Part shown: positions 29,311 through 38,595 of the stretch, piece after piece | Numbering within the stretch: position 1 is the stretch's first letter | Layout of the letters: each line of letters starts with the position of its first letter | Source: Rahnella ecdela | GTDB lineage: Bacteria > Pseudomonadota > Gammaproteobacteria > Enterobacterales > Enterobacteriaceae | NCBI RefSeq assembly: GCF_019049625.1 | Contig: NZ_JAFMOY010000131.1 | Span: 310,001 to 374,000, forward strand | Direction of reading: 5' to 3' | DNA length: 64,000 nucleotides | Notes under the pieces: model-generated | The model's database searches: none | What the model saw: only the letters and a program-made list of their open reading frames with translations | Told to the model about the DNA's origin: nothing | Made by a program: the position numbers and the translations under genes

Positions 29311-30324
29311 TTATCCTCTTGCTGCCAATGCCAGCACGCGCTGGTAAGGTTCACCGCTGCGCATGACGGCCAAAGCCTGTTGTGCGTTTTGCTTTAAGTC
29401 TTCCTGACCGAACAGACGCAGTAACATCGCCACATTGACGGCTACCGCGGCTTCGTGGGCCGGATCTCCTTTACCTTGTAATAAGCGTGCCAGAATGTCA
29501 CGGTTTTCTTCCGGCTCGCCGCCCAGCAAGGCTTCAATCGGATAATTATCCAGACCGAAGTCCTGTGGAGTCACTTCATAAGTGGTGATTTTACCGTCTT
29601 TCAGCTCGGCAACTTGTGTCGCCGCGTGAATGGCGACTTCATCCATTCCGCCACCGTGAACCACCGCCGCACGTTCATAACCCAGTGCGCGCAATGTTTC
29701 TGCAATCGGCTGCACCAGCTCCGGGCTGTAAACACCAATCAGCGCCAGCGGCGGACGGGCAGGGTTAATCAGCGGCCCCAGCACGTTAAACAGCGTGCGG
29801 GTCTTCAGTGCTTTGCGTACCGGCATCGCATGGCGGAAACCGGTGTGGTATTGCGGAGCAAACAGGAAACACACGTTCAGGTCATCAAGCGCCGCGCGGG
29901 AATCTTCTGCTGGCATATCCAGACGAATACCAAACGCCGCCAGTAAATCCGACGAACCCGAACGGCTGGATACGCTGCGATTGCCGTGTTTGGCGACACG
30001 CGCGCCACAGGCCGCTGCCACAAAGGCGCTGGCGGTAGAAATATTGATGCTGTTGGTGCCGTCGCCGCCGGTGCCGACGATGTCCGCAAACTGATAATCA
30101 GGGCGCGGGAACGGTTCGGCGTGTGCCAGTAATGCTTTGGCAGCGCCGGCGATTTCAGCCGGTTGCTCGCCACGTACTTTCATGCTGATTAAGGCACCGG
30201 CCAGCTGCGCCGGCTCCAGTTCGCCATTCACGATGGCGGTAAATAACTGCTGGCTTTCTTCCTGCGTCATCGTCTGAGCGCGAAACAGGTTTTCGAGAAT
30301 GCCGGGAATAGTTTGCGTTTTCAT
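29311..30324 (-). CDS. trpD: Anthranilate phosphoribosyltransferase
   Basis: 337 residues, transferring phosphoribosyl from PRPP to anthranilate. The motif [17 protein letters not shown] binds PRPP, and [17 protein letters not shown] is typical. Here it is a separate gene, unlike E. coli where it is fused to the TrpG glutaminase. It begins 11 bp after the trpG stop, so the operon arrangement is trpE-G-D-CF-B-A. Confidence 0.97.
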   Translation of the reverse strand: MKTQTIPGILENLFRAQTMTQEESQQLFTAIVNGELEPAQLAGALISMKVRGEQPAEIAGAAKALLAHAEPFPRPDYQFADIVGTGGDGTNSINISTASAFVAAACGARVAKHGNRSVSSRSGSSDLLAAFGIRLDMPAEDSRAALDDLNVCFLFAPQYHTGFRHAMPVRKALKTRTLFNVLGPLINPARPPLALIGVYSPELVQPIAETLRALGYERAAVVHGGGMDEVAIHAATQVAELKDGKITTYEVTPQDFGLDNYPIEALLGGEPEENRDILARLLQGKGDPAHEAAVAVNVAMLLRLFGQEDLKQNAQQALAVMRSGEPYQRVLALAARG

Positions 30325-30335
30325 GACAGTTCTCC

Positions 30336-30914
30336 TTACGCCAAAGCCCAGGCCAGGGTCTGCTCAAGCAGACGGGCGCCTTGTGAAGTTAAAATGGATT
30401 CCGGATGGAACTGGAAACCGCAAACGCGATCTTCTTCGTGACGTACCGCCATCACCATGTCGCCGAAACGGGCGTTAACGGTCAGACCGTCGGGGATCTG
30501 GCTGCCGACCAGCGAGTGATAACGGGCAACCGGCAGCGGGTTATTCATACCGGCAAACATCGCTTCGTTGTCATGCGTAATAGAAGAGGCTTTACCGTGC
30601 AGGATTTCACCCGCCTGACCGACGAACCCGCCGTAGGTTTCGACAATCGCCTGATGACCCAGACAGATACCGATAATCGGCAACTGACCGCGCAGACGTT
30701 TCAGCAGTTCTGGCATGCAGCCTGCTTCGGAAGGTGTTCCCGGACCCGGAGAAAGTACCAGCACCGGTTTTTCCAGCTGGCTGAGCTTTTCGATAATCAC
30801 GTCAGCGGGGATTTGATTGCGGTAAATCACTACGTTGTGACCGCTTGAGCGCAGCTGATCGACGAGGTTGTAAGTAAAGGAATCGACGTTATCAATAAGT
30901 AAGATATCGGCCAT
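30336..30914 (-). CDS. trpG: Anthranilate synthase glutamine amidotransferase component
   Basis: 192 residues from the ATG at 30914 ([18 protein letters not shown]); the longer frame runs into trpE and is rejected. It is a class I glutaminase supplying ammonia to TrpE, with the nucleophile Cys in GICLGHQAI and the catalytic His-Glu in FQFHPES. It starts one base after the trpE stop. The gene is unfused from trpD, as in Serratia and Yersinia. Confidence 0.97.
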   Translation of the reverse strand: MADILLIDNVDSFTYNLVDQLRSSGHNVVIYRNQIPADVIIEKLSQLEKPVLVLSPGPGTPSEAGCMPELLKRLRGQLPIIGICLGHQAIVETYGGFVGQAGEILHGKASSITHDNEAMFAGMNNPLPVARYHSLVGSQIPDGLTVNARFGDMVMAVRHEEDRVCGFQFHPESILTSQGARLLEQTLAWALA

Positions 30915-30915
30915 C

Positions 30916-32478
30916 TTAAAATACCTCTTTCGCATTGTGGGCGGTGGCGATGGCGCGCAGCACGGCACGGGCTTTATTACGGGTTTCGTCGGCTTCGGCT
31001 TGTGGTACGGAATCGAGCACCACGCCGCCACCTGCCTGCACGGTAGCGATGCCGTCTTCGACATACGCCGAGCGGATAACGATGCAGGTGTCTAAATCAC
31101 CGTGAGCGGTGAAGTAACCCACCGCGCCGCCGTAACTGCCGCGACGGGTCTGCTCGGAGGCTGAAATCAGCTGCATGGCGCGAACTTTTGGTGCGCCGGT
31201 CAGCGTGCCCATGTTCATGACCGCCTGATATGCATGCAGCACGTCGAGGTCATGACGCAGGGTGCCAACGACGCGCGATACCAGATGCATCACGAAAGAG
31301 TAACGGTCAACTTTGGTCAGGTCAGCAACGTATCGGCTGCCCGGCTCGCAGATACGCGCCAGATCGTTACGCGCTAAATCCACCAGCATCAGATGCTCAG
31401 CCAGTTCTTTATGGTCGGTGCGCATTTCCAGTTCGATGCGGCTGTCGAGATCTAAATCCAGCGAACCGTCAGCACGGCGACCGCGCGGACGAGTTCCGGC
31501 AATCGGATAGATTTCAATCTGGCGGTTAGTCGCGTCATATTTCAGTGCGCTTTCCGGCGATGCGCCGAACAACGTGAAATCGTTGTCCTGCATGAAGAAC
31601 ATATACGGGCTCGGGTTATTGTTCTTCAGCGTTTCATAAGCGGCCAGCGGAGCAGGGCACGGCAGTGAGAAACGGCGTGAAGGCACCACCTGGAAAATTT
31701 CACCGGCGCGGATCGCTACTTTCATTTTCTCAACAACCGCCCCGAACACTTCGTCGCTCTGGTTCACGCTCAGTTGCATTTCCGGCACGCTCTGATGCGG
31801 AATGGCGTGCGCCGGTAATTGCAACTGATATTGCAACTGCTCCAGGCGTTCGTGCAGACGCTGTTTCTCTTCAGAAGAAGGCGTGAAAAGACTGGCCTGC
31901 AAACGGCAGGTGCGGTTCTGATGGTCAAGCACCAGCAGGGTTTCTGCCAGATAGAAGCAGAAATCCGGGCAACGTTGATCAGAAGCCAGTTGCGGCAAAT
32001 CTTCGAAACCGGCAACCAGGTCGTAAGCAAACAGACCGCCGAGGAACATCGCCTCGCGCTCGTCGGCCGGCGCTTCAACAGAGGTCAGAATGCTGCGCAG
32101 TGCGTCAAACACGGAACGCGAACGCAGACGGGCATCTTCGTCCTGCATCTGATCGATAGACGGGAAAGTCAGTTCGCGACCATTCGGGCGAACGTCATTG
32201 CGAATTTCAGCCGGTAACGCGGCGTCAATCAGCGACAGTAAAGAAGCGCCGTTCGGTGTGAGTGCCTGAATCGAAACCCGGGAACCCAGCGCGGTGATGC
32301 GCAGGGCGCTGTCAACAATCAACAGGCTCTTCAGATTTTCTTTGCTGGTCACTTCGGAGGATTCGAGCAGCAGCGTGGCCGGGCGAGCGCCGCACAACTG
32401 ATGGAAAATGGCCGTCGGGTCGCCGCGGTAACATCCTTCTGCGGTCAGCAATTCTAATCGTGGTTTCTGAATAGTCAT
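30916..32478 (-). CDS. trpE: Anthranilate synthase component I
   Basis: 520 residues, making anthranilate from chorismate. The feedback-inhibition motif LLESSEV with Ser40 is present, as is the chorismate-binding core ([41 protein letters not shown]). First structural gene of the operon, about 120 bp after the leader peptide stop. Tryptophan should control it by TrpR, attenuation and feedback. Confidence 0.98.
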   Translation of the reverse strand: MTIQKPRLELLTAEGCYRGDPTAIFHQLCGARPATLLLESSEVTSKENLKSLLIVDSALRITALGSRVSIQALTPNGASLLSLIDAALPAEIRNDVRPNGRELTFPSIDQMQDEDARLRSRSVFDALRSILTSVEAPADEREAMFLGGLFAYDLVAGFEDLPQLASDQRCPDFCFYLAETLLVLDHQNRTCRLQASLFTPSSEEKQRLHERLEQLQYQLQLPAHAIPHQSVPEMQLSVNQSDEVFGAVVEKMKVAIRAGEIFQVVPSRRFSLPCPAPLAAYETLKNNNPSPYMFFMQDNDFTLFGASPESALKYDATNRQIEIYPIAGTRPRGRRADGSLDLDLDSRIELEMRTDHKELAEHLMLVDLARNDLARICEPGSRYVADLTKVDRYSFVMHLVSRVVGTLRHDLDVLHAYQAVMNMGTLTGAPKVRAMQLISASEQTRRGSYGGAVGYFTAHGDLDTCIVIRSAYVEDGIATVQAGGGVVLDSVPQAEADETRNKARAVLRAIATAHNAKEVF

Positions 32479-32534
32479 TTTGCTTCCTGAAATTTTTTTA
32501 TCGTTTCTGTAAAACAGATTTCAAAGAGACGGCC

Positions 32535-32562
32535 ACAAAAAAGCCCGCATTATGCGGGCTTC
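32535..32562 (-). terminator. trp attenuator
   Basis: GCCCGCATAATGCGGGC read on the minus strand is a strong hairpin followed by TTTTTT, between trpL and trpE. It is the intrinsic terminator of the trp attenuation mechanism. Confidence 0.92.
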
Positions 32563-32598
32563 GGAAATCTTGCAGCGTCTGATGACAGCTATGCGTGA

Positions 32599-32664
32599 TT
32601 ATTCCGCCCGCCAAAGGGAAGTACGCCACCCGCTGAGAACCGCCATCATGTGAGTTTTCATCAT
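32599..32664 (-). CDS. trpL: trp operon leader peptide TrpL
   Basis: A 21-codon frame (start 32664, or the next ATG at 32661) placed between the trp promoter and the attenuator. Its second half reads GWRTSLWRAE, with Trp codons at positions 13 and 18. E. coli has a WW pair; here the two Trp codons are four codons apart. Ribosome stalling at either would favour the antiterminator. An AAGAG ribosome site precedes the start. Confidence 0.85.
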   Translation of the reverse strand: MMKTHMMAVLSGWRTSLWRAE

Positions 32665-32764
32665 CAGACACTCTTGTTTGTTTATGAAGCTAACGTCTTT
32701 AAAACGTAAGCTTTCTGAATCGGTTTGTCACGCTGTTCATTTCTGAACTGTTCCGTGAACTTGC

Positions 32765-32798
32765 GTACTAGTAAACTAGTTCAGCGATCTAAAGTCAA
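32765..32798 (-). promoter_or_regulatory. trp promoter and TrpR operator
   Basis: On the minus strand, TTGACT (32798-32793) and TTTACT (32775-32770) are spaced by 17 bp. The operator GAACTAGTTTACTAGTAC (32782-32765) covers the -10 and matches the E. coli trp operator almost base for base. TrpR repression follows from this. Confidence 0.92.
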
Positions 32799-32920
32799 CC
32801 CCCTTTTTCATACACTTCCCCCTTTTAGTGCGGCTTCATTGTGCAAAAAGTGTTATCGCCCCGTTGCAGTGCATCGTGTCCGGGTAAAATCATCCCTAAC
32901 GTGAAAAGCGCTAACGCGTT

Positions 32921-33889
32921 ATGATGGGTACTGCATTCAGAAACAGGTTAATTCCCCACGTGACGACGACTTTACCCGTAAACACTTCATCTTCAGCAGA
33001 CGATCAGACTACCAGCACTGCATTCACTATTTACGACCTCCATAGCCATACCACGGCTTCAGACGGCTATTTAACGCCGGAAGCGCTGGTTGCGCGTGCG
33101 GTGGAAATGCGGGTGGGCGTGCTGGCGATCACCGATCATGACAGCACGGAAGGTCTGGCGCGGGCGGCGCGGGCCATTGCTGAAAATCAGCTGCCGCTGC
33201 AACTGGTGAACGGTGTCGAAATTTCTACATTGTGGGAAAACCATGAAATCCACATTGTCGGGCTGGGCATTGATCCTTCGCATCCGGCAATGATCGAATT
33301 GCTGAAAGTGCAGGCGGATTTGCGTCAGCAGCGTGCGCAGGAAATGGGCCGTCGTCTGGCGAAAGCACGTATCGAGGGTGCATGGGAAGGCGCGCTGCGT
33401 CTGGCCGATGGCGGTGCCGTAACACGTGCGCATTTTGCCCGTTATCTGGTGGAATTTGGCGCGGCTGACAATATCGCCCAGGTGTTCAAAAAGTTCCTCG
33501 CCAAAGGCAAGACCGGCTACGTTCCGCCACAGTGGTGTACAATAGAACAAGCGATTGATGCGATTCATCAGTCTGGCGGACAGGCCGTTGTCGCCCATCC
33601 GGGACGTTATGACTTGTCCACCAAATGGCTGAAACGTCTGCTGGCGTTCTTTGCAGAGCAGGGCGGTGATGCGATGGAAGTCGCGCAATGTCAGCAGGCG
33701 CCGAATGAACGCGCTCAGCTGGCGGCTTTTGCCCGTGACTACAATTTACTCGCTTCGCAGGGTTCTGATTTCCATCAGCCTTGTTCGTGGATCGAGCTGG
33801 GGCGTAAACTTTGGCTTCCCGCAGGCGCAGAACCGGTATGGCAACACTGGCCGGTCGCCGGGAAACAGCCTGAAATTGAACCGGTCTGA
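32921..33889 (+). CDS. rnm: RNase AM / PHP-domain phosphoesterase (YciV)
   Basis: PHP-domain enzyme, E. coli YciV/RNase AM, a 5'-3' exonuclease that trims RNA 5' ends and also acts on 3',5'-bisphosphonucleotides. Metal-binding motifs are visible: HSHTTASDG, ITDHDS, HEIHIVGLGID, VAHPGRY and SQGSDFH. The frame gives 322 residues from ATG 32921; a GTG at 32960 would give 309, closer to the 293 of E. coli. Neither has a strong ribosome site, so the start is uncertain. It is divergent from the trp operon. Confidence 0.9.
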   Translation: MMGTAFRNRLIPHVTTTLPVNTSSSADDQTTSTAFTIYDLHSHTTASDGYLTPEALVARAVEMRVGVLAITDHDSTEGLARAARAIAENQLPLQLVNGVEISTLWENHEIHIVGLGIDPSHPAMIELLKVQADLRQQRAQEMGRRLAKARIEGAWEGALRLADGGAVTRAHFARYLVEFGAADNIAQVFKKFLAKGKTGYVPPQWCTIEQAIDAIHQSGGQAVVAHPGRYDLSTKWLKRLLAFFAEQGGDAMEVAQCQQAPNERAQLAAFARDYNLLASQGSDFHQPCSWIELGRKLWLPAGAEPVWQHWPVAGKQPEIEPV

Positions 33890-33923
33890 AGCCCGACCGC
33901 AGAAGAAGAATTAAGAGGGAACA

Positions 33924-34544
33924 ATGAGTCAATATTTCTATATTCACCCCGAAAATCCGCAGCCACGTCTGATTAACCAGGCGGTTGAATTGCTGCGCAA
34001 GGGGAATGTGATTGTTTACCCGACCGACTCAGGCTATGCGCTGGGTTGTCGTCTGGAAGAAAAGAACGCGATGGAGCGCATTTGCCGCATCCGTCAGTTA
34101 GACGGAAACCACAACTTTACCCTGATGTGCCGTGACCTCTCTGAGTTGTCGACTTACGCTTACGTGGATAACTCGGCATTTCGTCTGATCAAAAATAACA
34201 CGCCGGGCAACTACACGTTCATTCTGAAAGCGACCAAAGAAGTGCCGCGTCGCCTGATGAGTGAGAAACGTAAGACCATTGGTTTGCGTGTGCCATCGAA
34301 TCCGATTGCTGTCGCATTGCTGGACGTACTGGGCGAACCGCTGATGTCCACCACGCTGATGCTGCCGGGCAATGACTTTGCGGAATCTGATCCGGAAGAC
34401 ATCAAAGATAATTTAGGCAAGCTGGTTGATCTGGTGATTGACGGGGGTTCTATCGGGCAACAACCGACGACGGTGATTGATCTGACCGAAGCGTCACCGG
34501 AAGTCGTCCGCGAAGGCGCAGGCGATCCGGCACCTTTCCGCTGA
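33924..34544 (+). CDS. yciO: YciO-type threonylcarbamoyl-AMP synthase-like protein
   Basis: 206 residues, Sua5/YciO/YrdC fold. It contains the nucleotide-binding stretch YPTDSGYALGCRL and the basic KRKTIGLRVPSNPI. The paralogue TsaC makes threonylcarbamoyl-AMP for tRNA t6A; YciO has a weaker or distinct activity. Starts 34 bp after rnm in the same direction, likely one transcript, as in E. coli. Confidence 0.94.
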   Translation: MSQYFYIHPENPQPRLINQAVELLRKGNVIVYPTDSGYALGCRLEEKNAMERICRIRQLDGNHNFTLMCRDLSELSTYAYVDNSAFRLIKNNTPGNYTFILKATKEVPRRLMSEKRKTIGLRVPSNPIAVALLDVLGEPLMSTTLMLPGNDFAESDPEDIKDNLGKLVDLVIDGGSIGQQPTTVIDLTEASPEVVREGAGDPAPFR

Positions 34545-34631
34545 TCTTCGTATGTGTCCCTCTGTGCAGGTTGTTTGAAAAATAATCAGCCCGTAAAGTC
34601 CTTAGCAGGATACAAATTGCCGATAAATGTG

Positions 34632-34637
34632 TATAAT
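34632..34637 (+). promoter_or_regulatory. Probable -10 element for rluB
   Basis: A perfect TATAAT, about 130 bp upstream of the rluB ATG in the 220-bp gap after yciO. No good -35 at 17 bp. A leader of about 120 nt would result. Confidence 0.4.
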
Positions 34638-34765
34638 GGCGGGCTGACTTTTTTGTAAGTCGTTGTATCACTACGTAATAACTGAATTTTGGCGGGCAGA
34701 TGGCGATTCGCGTCATGCTGCCGGCTCCCCCCGACGCCTGTGAAGGCGACAAATGAGGCTGCTCA

Positions 34766-36076
34766 ATGAGCGAGAAGTATAATTCCCAGAAGCACACCAG
34801 CGATAAAGCCAAACCGGCACGTCCATCTGGTGACAAGCCAAAAAGTGGCAGAAATTCCGGCGCAGCAAAAAGCCGCCCGGAACCGTCACGGGCTGAGAAG
34901 CGCGGCGAAAAGCCACGTACTGACAAACCACGTACAGATAAACCACGCAGCGATAAGCCGCGTTCAGACAAACCTCGTTCTGACGCAGGCCGCGGCGATT
35001 CACGCATAGAAAATTCACGTATTGAAAAACCACGGACAGGCAAACCGGGTCGTCCCGAAAACGCCCGCGGTGAAAAACCTCGCGCGCCGCTGAAACCCCG
35101 TGGTACCAAACCTAAAGCTGAAGCACTGTTTGATGAAAACGGTGAAGAAGAAGAAGTAAAATACCAGAAGCCGAAAAACGCGCTGGACAGCACCGAAGGA
35201 CAAAGCGAAAAGCTGCAAAAAGTCCTCGCACGTGCAGGTCATGGTTCACGCCGTGAAGTCGAAGCAATGATTCAGGCTGGCCGTGTCAGCGTTGACGGTA
35301 AAATCTCTACGCTGGGCGACCGTGTGGAAGTCACCGGCGGCACGAAAATTCGTCTTGATGGCCACGTGCTGTCAGTGATGGAATCGCAGGACACCGTCTG
35401 CCGCGTGCTGGCGTACTACAAGCCGGAAGGCGAGTTGTGTACGCGCAGTGATCCGGAAGGCCGTCCGACCGTCTTTGACCGTCTGCCAAAAATGCGCGGT
35501 TCCCGCTGGATTGCGGTAGGTCGTCTGGACGTTAACACCTCCGGCCTGCTGTTATTCACCACCGACGGTGAACTGGCTAACCGCCTGATGCACCCGAGCC
35601 GTGAAGTTGAACGCGAATATGCCGTGCGTGTCTTCGGTCAGGTTGATGATGAAAAAATCAAACAGCTGAGCCGCGGCGTGCAGCTGGAAGACGGTCCTGC
35701 GGCATTCCGCTCGATCAAATTCCAGGGCGGCGAAGGTCTGAATCAGTGGTACAACGTGACCCTGACAGAAGGGCGTAACCGCGAAGTTCGTCGTCTGTGG
35801 GAAGCCGTTGGCGTGCAGGTCAGCCGTCTGATCCGCGTACGTTATGGTGACCTGAACCTGCCTAAAGGCCTGCCTCGTGGCGGCTATAAAGAGCTGGATC
35901 TGCCGGACATCAACTATCTGCGCACACTGGTCGATATGACCGAAGAAACTGTCAGCAAACTGCCGGTTGAGCGCGATCGTCGTCGTGTGAAAGCTAACCA
36001 GATCCGTCGTGCTGTTAAGCGCCATACTCAGGTTGCACCGGCACGTCGTACTACCGGGCCTGCCAAACGGAGTTAA
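34766..36076 (+). CDS. rluB: 23S rRNA pseudouridine(2605) synthase RluB with extended N-terminus
   Basis: 436 residues, against 291 in E. coli. The canonical protein starts at about Ser147 ([18 protein letters not shown], an S4 domain), followed by the RsuA/RluB catalytic domain with Asp255 in GRLDVNTSG. The preceding 146 residues are a lysine/arginine/proline-rich disordered extension holding five tandem KPR(T/S)D pentapeptides (residues 49-73). An acidic patch (ENGEEEE) joins it to the S4 domain. ATG 34766 lies in frame with no stop, so the extension is probably translated, but no ribosome site is strong. Confidence 0.93.
   Translation: MSEKYNSQKHTSDKAKPARPSGDKPKSGRNSGAAKSRPEPSRAEKRGEKPRTDKPRTDKPRSDKPRSDKPRSDAGRGDSRIENSRIEKPRTGKPGRPENARGEKPRAPLKPRGTKPKAEALFDENGEEEEVKYQKPKNALDSTEGQSEKLQKVLARAGHGSRREVEAMIQAGRVSVDGKISTLGDRVEVTGGTKIRLDGHVLSVMESQDTVCRVLAYYKPEGELCTRSDPEGRPTVFDRLPKMRGSRWIAVGRLDVNTSGLLLFTTDGELANRLMHPSREVEREYAVRVFGQVDDEKIKQLSRGVQLEDGPAAFRSIKFQGGEGLNQWYNVTLTEGRNREVRRLWEAVGVQVSRLIRVRYGDLNLPKGLPRGGYKELDLPDINYLRTLVDMTEETVSKLPVERDRRRVKANQIRRAVKRHTQVAPARRTTGPAKRS
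34910..34984 (+). repeat. Five tandem 15-bp repeats inside rluB
   Basis: Five consecutive copies encode KPRTD or KPRSD. The DNA copies differ at synonymous positions, so the repeat is old or maintained at protein level rather than a recent slippage product. Confidence 0.8.
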
Positions 36077-36111
36077 TCGCTGACAAGCGACCCACTTCCG
36101 GCTATGCCCAT

Positions 36112-36140
36112 AACCGCAGTTTAAGACTGCGGTTTTTTTT
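36112..36140 (+). terminator. Terminator after rluB
   Basis: AACCGCAGT and ACTGCGGTT form a 9-bp stem around TTAAG, followed by a run of eight Ts. Confidence 0.9.
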
Positions 36141-36261
36141 GCGTTAAATTCAGGACAGCCGCTATTTATCTCACCGTACTTAACTAAAATGACTTACCTT
36201 AAATCTGCAAAAAAAAACATGCCTTACCGGGATTTCTGGCTCTGAGACAAAGGACAACATC

Positions 36262-36858
36262 ATGAAATTATATCTGATACGACACGGACAAACTCAGGCT
36301 AACGTTAACGGCGTTTTTTGCGGGAGCAGCGATATTGCGCTGACGGCAGAGGGCGAACGACAGGCGCAGCATGTAGCCCGTCAGCTGGAAGCGACGCCGC
36401 TGGATGCCATTATCCACACCGATATGCGCCGCAGCCGCGATACTGCCGGAATTATCGGGCAGGGACGTGACATCCCGATGGAGTCACAGCCTCTGTTGCG
36501 CGAGATGGCCTTTGGTGAGTGGGAAATGCGTCACCACAACGAACTGCAAGCCTCACAGGCTGAAGGATTTCAGGAATGGTGTCAGGACTGGCAAAAAGCG
36601 GATGTACCGCAAGGGGAATCATTCACAGACTTTACGGTGCGCATCCGTCAGGCTTTGCAGCAGTTGCATTTACGCCCGCAGGAAAGCAGGCTGGCCATTG
36701 TCGCGCATCAGGGGTCGCTCAGCCTGCTACTGGCGATGATGCTCAAACTGGCGCCTGCCGATATGTGGCGCTTCCCGTTTAAACAAGGCTGCCTGTGTGA
36801 AATCGATCTTCGTCCCGGTGCCTGCGTAATTCAGCGTTTCAACGACAGTGGTTTATGA
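36262..36858 (+). CDS. cobC: Histidine phosphatase, CobC-like (alpha-ribazole phosphatase)
   Basis: 198-residue phosphoglycerate-mutase-superfamily enzyme. The phosphohistidine motif LIRHGQT has His8 as nucleophile; Glu in LREMAFGEWE and the second His in VAHQGSL complete the active site. The FGEWE pattern and convergence with the cobalamin adenosyltransferase gene suggest alpha-ribazole-5'-phosphate phosphatase of nucleotide-loop assembly. A general phosphatase of the same superfamily is possible, so the symbol is tentative. Confidence 0.72.
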   Translation: MKLYLIRHGQTQANVNGVFCGSSDIALTAEGERQAQHVARQLEATPLDAIIHTDMRRSRDTAGIIGQGRDIPMESQPLLREMAFGEWEMRHHNELQASQAEGFQEWCQDWQKADVPQGESFTDFTVRIRQALQQLHLRPQESRLAIVAHQGSLSLLLAMMLKLAPADMWRFPFKQGCLCEIDLRPGACVIQRFNDSGL

Positions 36859-36870
36859 TGGGGCAGGACA

Positions 36871-37461
36871 TTACCAGTCGATGCCCTGTTGCGCCATAAT
36901 CCCGGCATCAAAGGCGTGCTTTACCGGCCGCAGTTCACTGACGGTGTCGGCCATTTCCAGCAGATCACGATGGCAGCCGCGACCGGTAATAATTACCGTC
37001 TGGTGAGCAGGACGGGCGTTCAGCGCGTCAATCACTTCCTGCAAATCCAGATAGCCGAAACTGACCATGTAAGTCAGTTCATCGAGCACCACGAGATCTA
37101 ATGAGGCATCGGCCAGCATGCGTTTTCCGTGCTGCCAGACGGCCTGACAGGCCTCGGTATCGGTTTCTTTATTCTGCGTTTCCCAGGTAAAACCGGTCGC
37201 CATTACCTGAAATTCAACGCCGTGCGGCTCGAGTAGATTCTTCTCCCCGTTCGGCCATTCACCTTTAATGAATTGGATCACTGCCGCCCGCATACCATGT
37301 CCGACAGCGCGGGTGACGGTGCCAAAGGCCGCCGTGGTTTTGCCTTTACCATTGCCGGTAAACACAATCAAAATTCCGCGCTGCTCTTTGGCTGCATCAA
37401 TACGCGCATCAACCTGTTCTTTCAGTTTTTGCTGGCGCTGCTTGTGGCGATCTTCGGTCAT
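36871..37461 (-). CDS. btuR: Cob(I)yrinic acid a,c-diamide adenosyltransferase
   Basis: 196 residues, the length of E. coli BtuR/CobO. It transfers the adenosyl group of ATP to cob(I)alamin or precursors. The P-loop GNGKGKTT (36-43) binds ATP in reverse orientation, and VVLDELTYMVSFGYL is conserved. Its stop is about 12 bp from the stop of the convergent CobC-like gene. Only 14 bp separate it from yciK upstream, so the two are probably co-transcribed. Confidence 0.95.
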   Translation of the reverse strand: MTEDRHKQRQQKLKEQVDARIDAAKEQRGILIVFTGNGKGKTTAAFGTVTRAVGHGMRAAVIQFIKGEWPNGEKNLLEPHGVEFQVMATGFTWETQNKETDTEACQAVWQHGKRMLADASLDLVVLDELTYMVSFGYLDLQEVIDALNARPAHQTVIITGRGCHRDLLEMADTVSELRPVKHAFDAGIMAQQGIDW

Positions 37462-37475
37462 CGGTGACTCCGTGA

Positions 37476-38237
37476 TTATTCTGCCGGACCGGCTTTGCGG
37501 CCTGGCTGGGCATCAAAACTGATGCCGGTTTTACGGCGGCTGTCATCGCCCATAAGGTACAGATACAACGGCATGATATCTGCCGGTGTTTTAAGTTTAT
37601 CTTTGTTTTCATCGGGGAACGCCGAGGCGCGCATGCTGGTGCGTGTGCCGCCGGGGTTGATACAGTTCACGCGCAAACCCGTGTGCTTGTGCTCTTCGGC
37701 CAGCACCTGCATCATGCCTTCGGTAGCGAATTTCGATACGGCATAAGCGCCCCAACCACTGCGGCCTTCGCGACCCACGCTGGATGTCGTAAAGACCAGC
37801 GAAGAACTCACGGATTTGTGCATCAGCGGCAATAACGCCTGCGTCAGCATAAAGGTTGCATTCACGTTGACCTGCATCACATTCATCCAGTCTTGCAACT
37901 GAATATCCGCCATTGGCGTGATGTCAGTCAGCAAACCGGCGTTGTGTAATACACCGTCGAGATGCGGCACCCATTGCGCAATCTGACTGGCCACCTGCTG
38001 GCAATCCTGCTGGCTGGCGGCCAGTAAATCGAGTGTATAAATGAAAGCAGGTCGCAGGTTTCTCGCAGCTATTTCCTGCTGTACGCTGGCCAGTTTGCTC
38101 TCGGTGCGGCCCAGCAAAATAACCTGCGCGCCAAAGTGGGCGTAGGTAAGGGCGGCTTCGCGACCAATGCCGTCGCCAGCGCCGGTAATGAGAATAATGC
38201 GGTTTTTGAGCAAATCAGATTTAGGATGGTAATGCAC
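37476..38237 (-). CDS. yciK: Short-chain dehydrogenase YciK
   Basis: 253 residues from a GTG at 38237 (read MHYHPKSDLL), with a GAGGA ribosome site; this aligns with the E. coli start, whereas the upstream ATG frame is 80 codons longer and unsupported. SDR motifs: NAD(P)-binding TGAGDGIG, NAG in LHNAGLL, and catalytic Ser-Tyr-Lys in TSSVG...YAVSK. The physiological substrate is unknown. It precedes btuR in the same operon, as in E. coli. Confidence 0.93.
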   Translation of the reverse strand: MHYHPKSDLLKNRIILITGAGDGIGREAALTYAHFGAQVILLGRTESKLASVQQEIAARNLRPAFIYTLDLLAASQQDCQQVASQIAQWVPHLDGVLHNAGLLTDITPMADIQLQDWMNVMQVNVNATFMLTQALLPLMHKSVSSSLVFTTSSVGREGRSGWGAYAVSKFATEGMMQVLAEEHKHTGLRVNCINPGGTRTSMRASAFPDENKDKLKTPADIMPLYLYLMGDDSRRKTGISFDAQPGRKAGPAE

Positions 38238-38595
38238 GGTCAGTCCTCTTAAAGGGGGCGCGATGTGGCGGCAAATGGCCGTCATCACATCTGGCGATCT
38301 TGATATAAAAATGCCGGAAATGGGAGAAATTGCGCTCAACCGGAGTCCGACATTTTGGCGATAATTTGGGGTATTTCGGCAGTGATCTCCGCTTATATGC
38401 CTCAAATGGGCATGAGTTTCAATGATTAACCGAAAAACGGACAGCTCTTTTGTAACAAAATTGGAACACGGGCGCACTCAGTTTTACGTACGATTGACAA
38501 TGTCATATTCAAACAAGACGCCACGACGGCGATTGTCTAGAATGTTCAACATCTTTCTGACCACGGTTTTATGACCACATAGATAAGGCGGTTTT

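Noticed and set aside
34910-34984. Short tandem repeat considered as a CRISPR or phase-variation tract
   Set aside because: The 15-bp units are contiguous and coding, without spacers, and their codons differ, so neither CRISPR nor slippage fits.
34450-35193. 247-codon repetitive frame antisense to rluB
   Set aside because: The apparent FS(I/P)R repeats are the antisense of the KPR(T/S)D repeats; rluB itself has a proper start and core domain.
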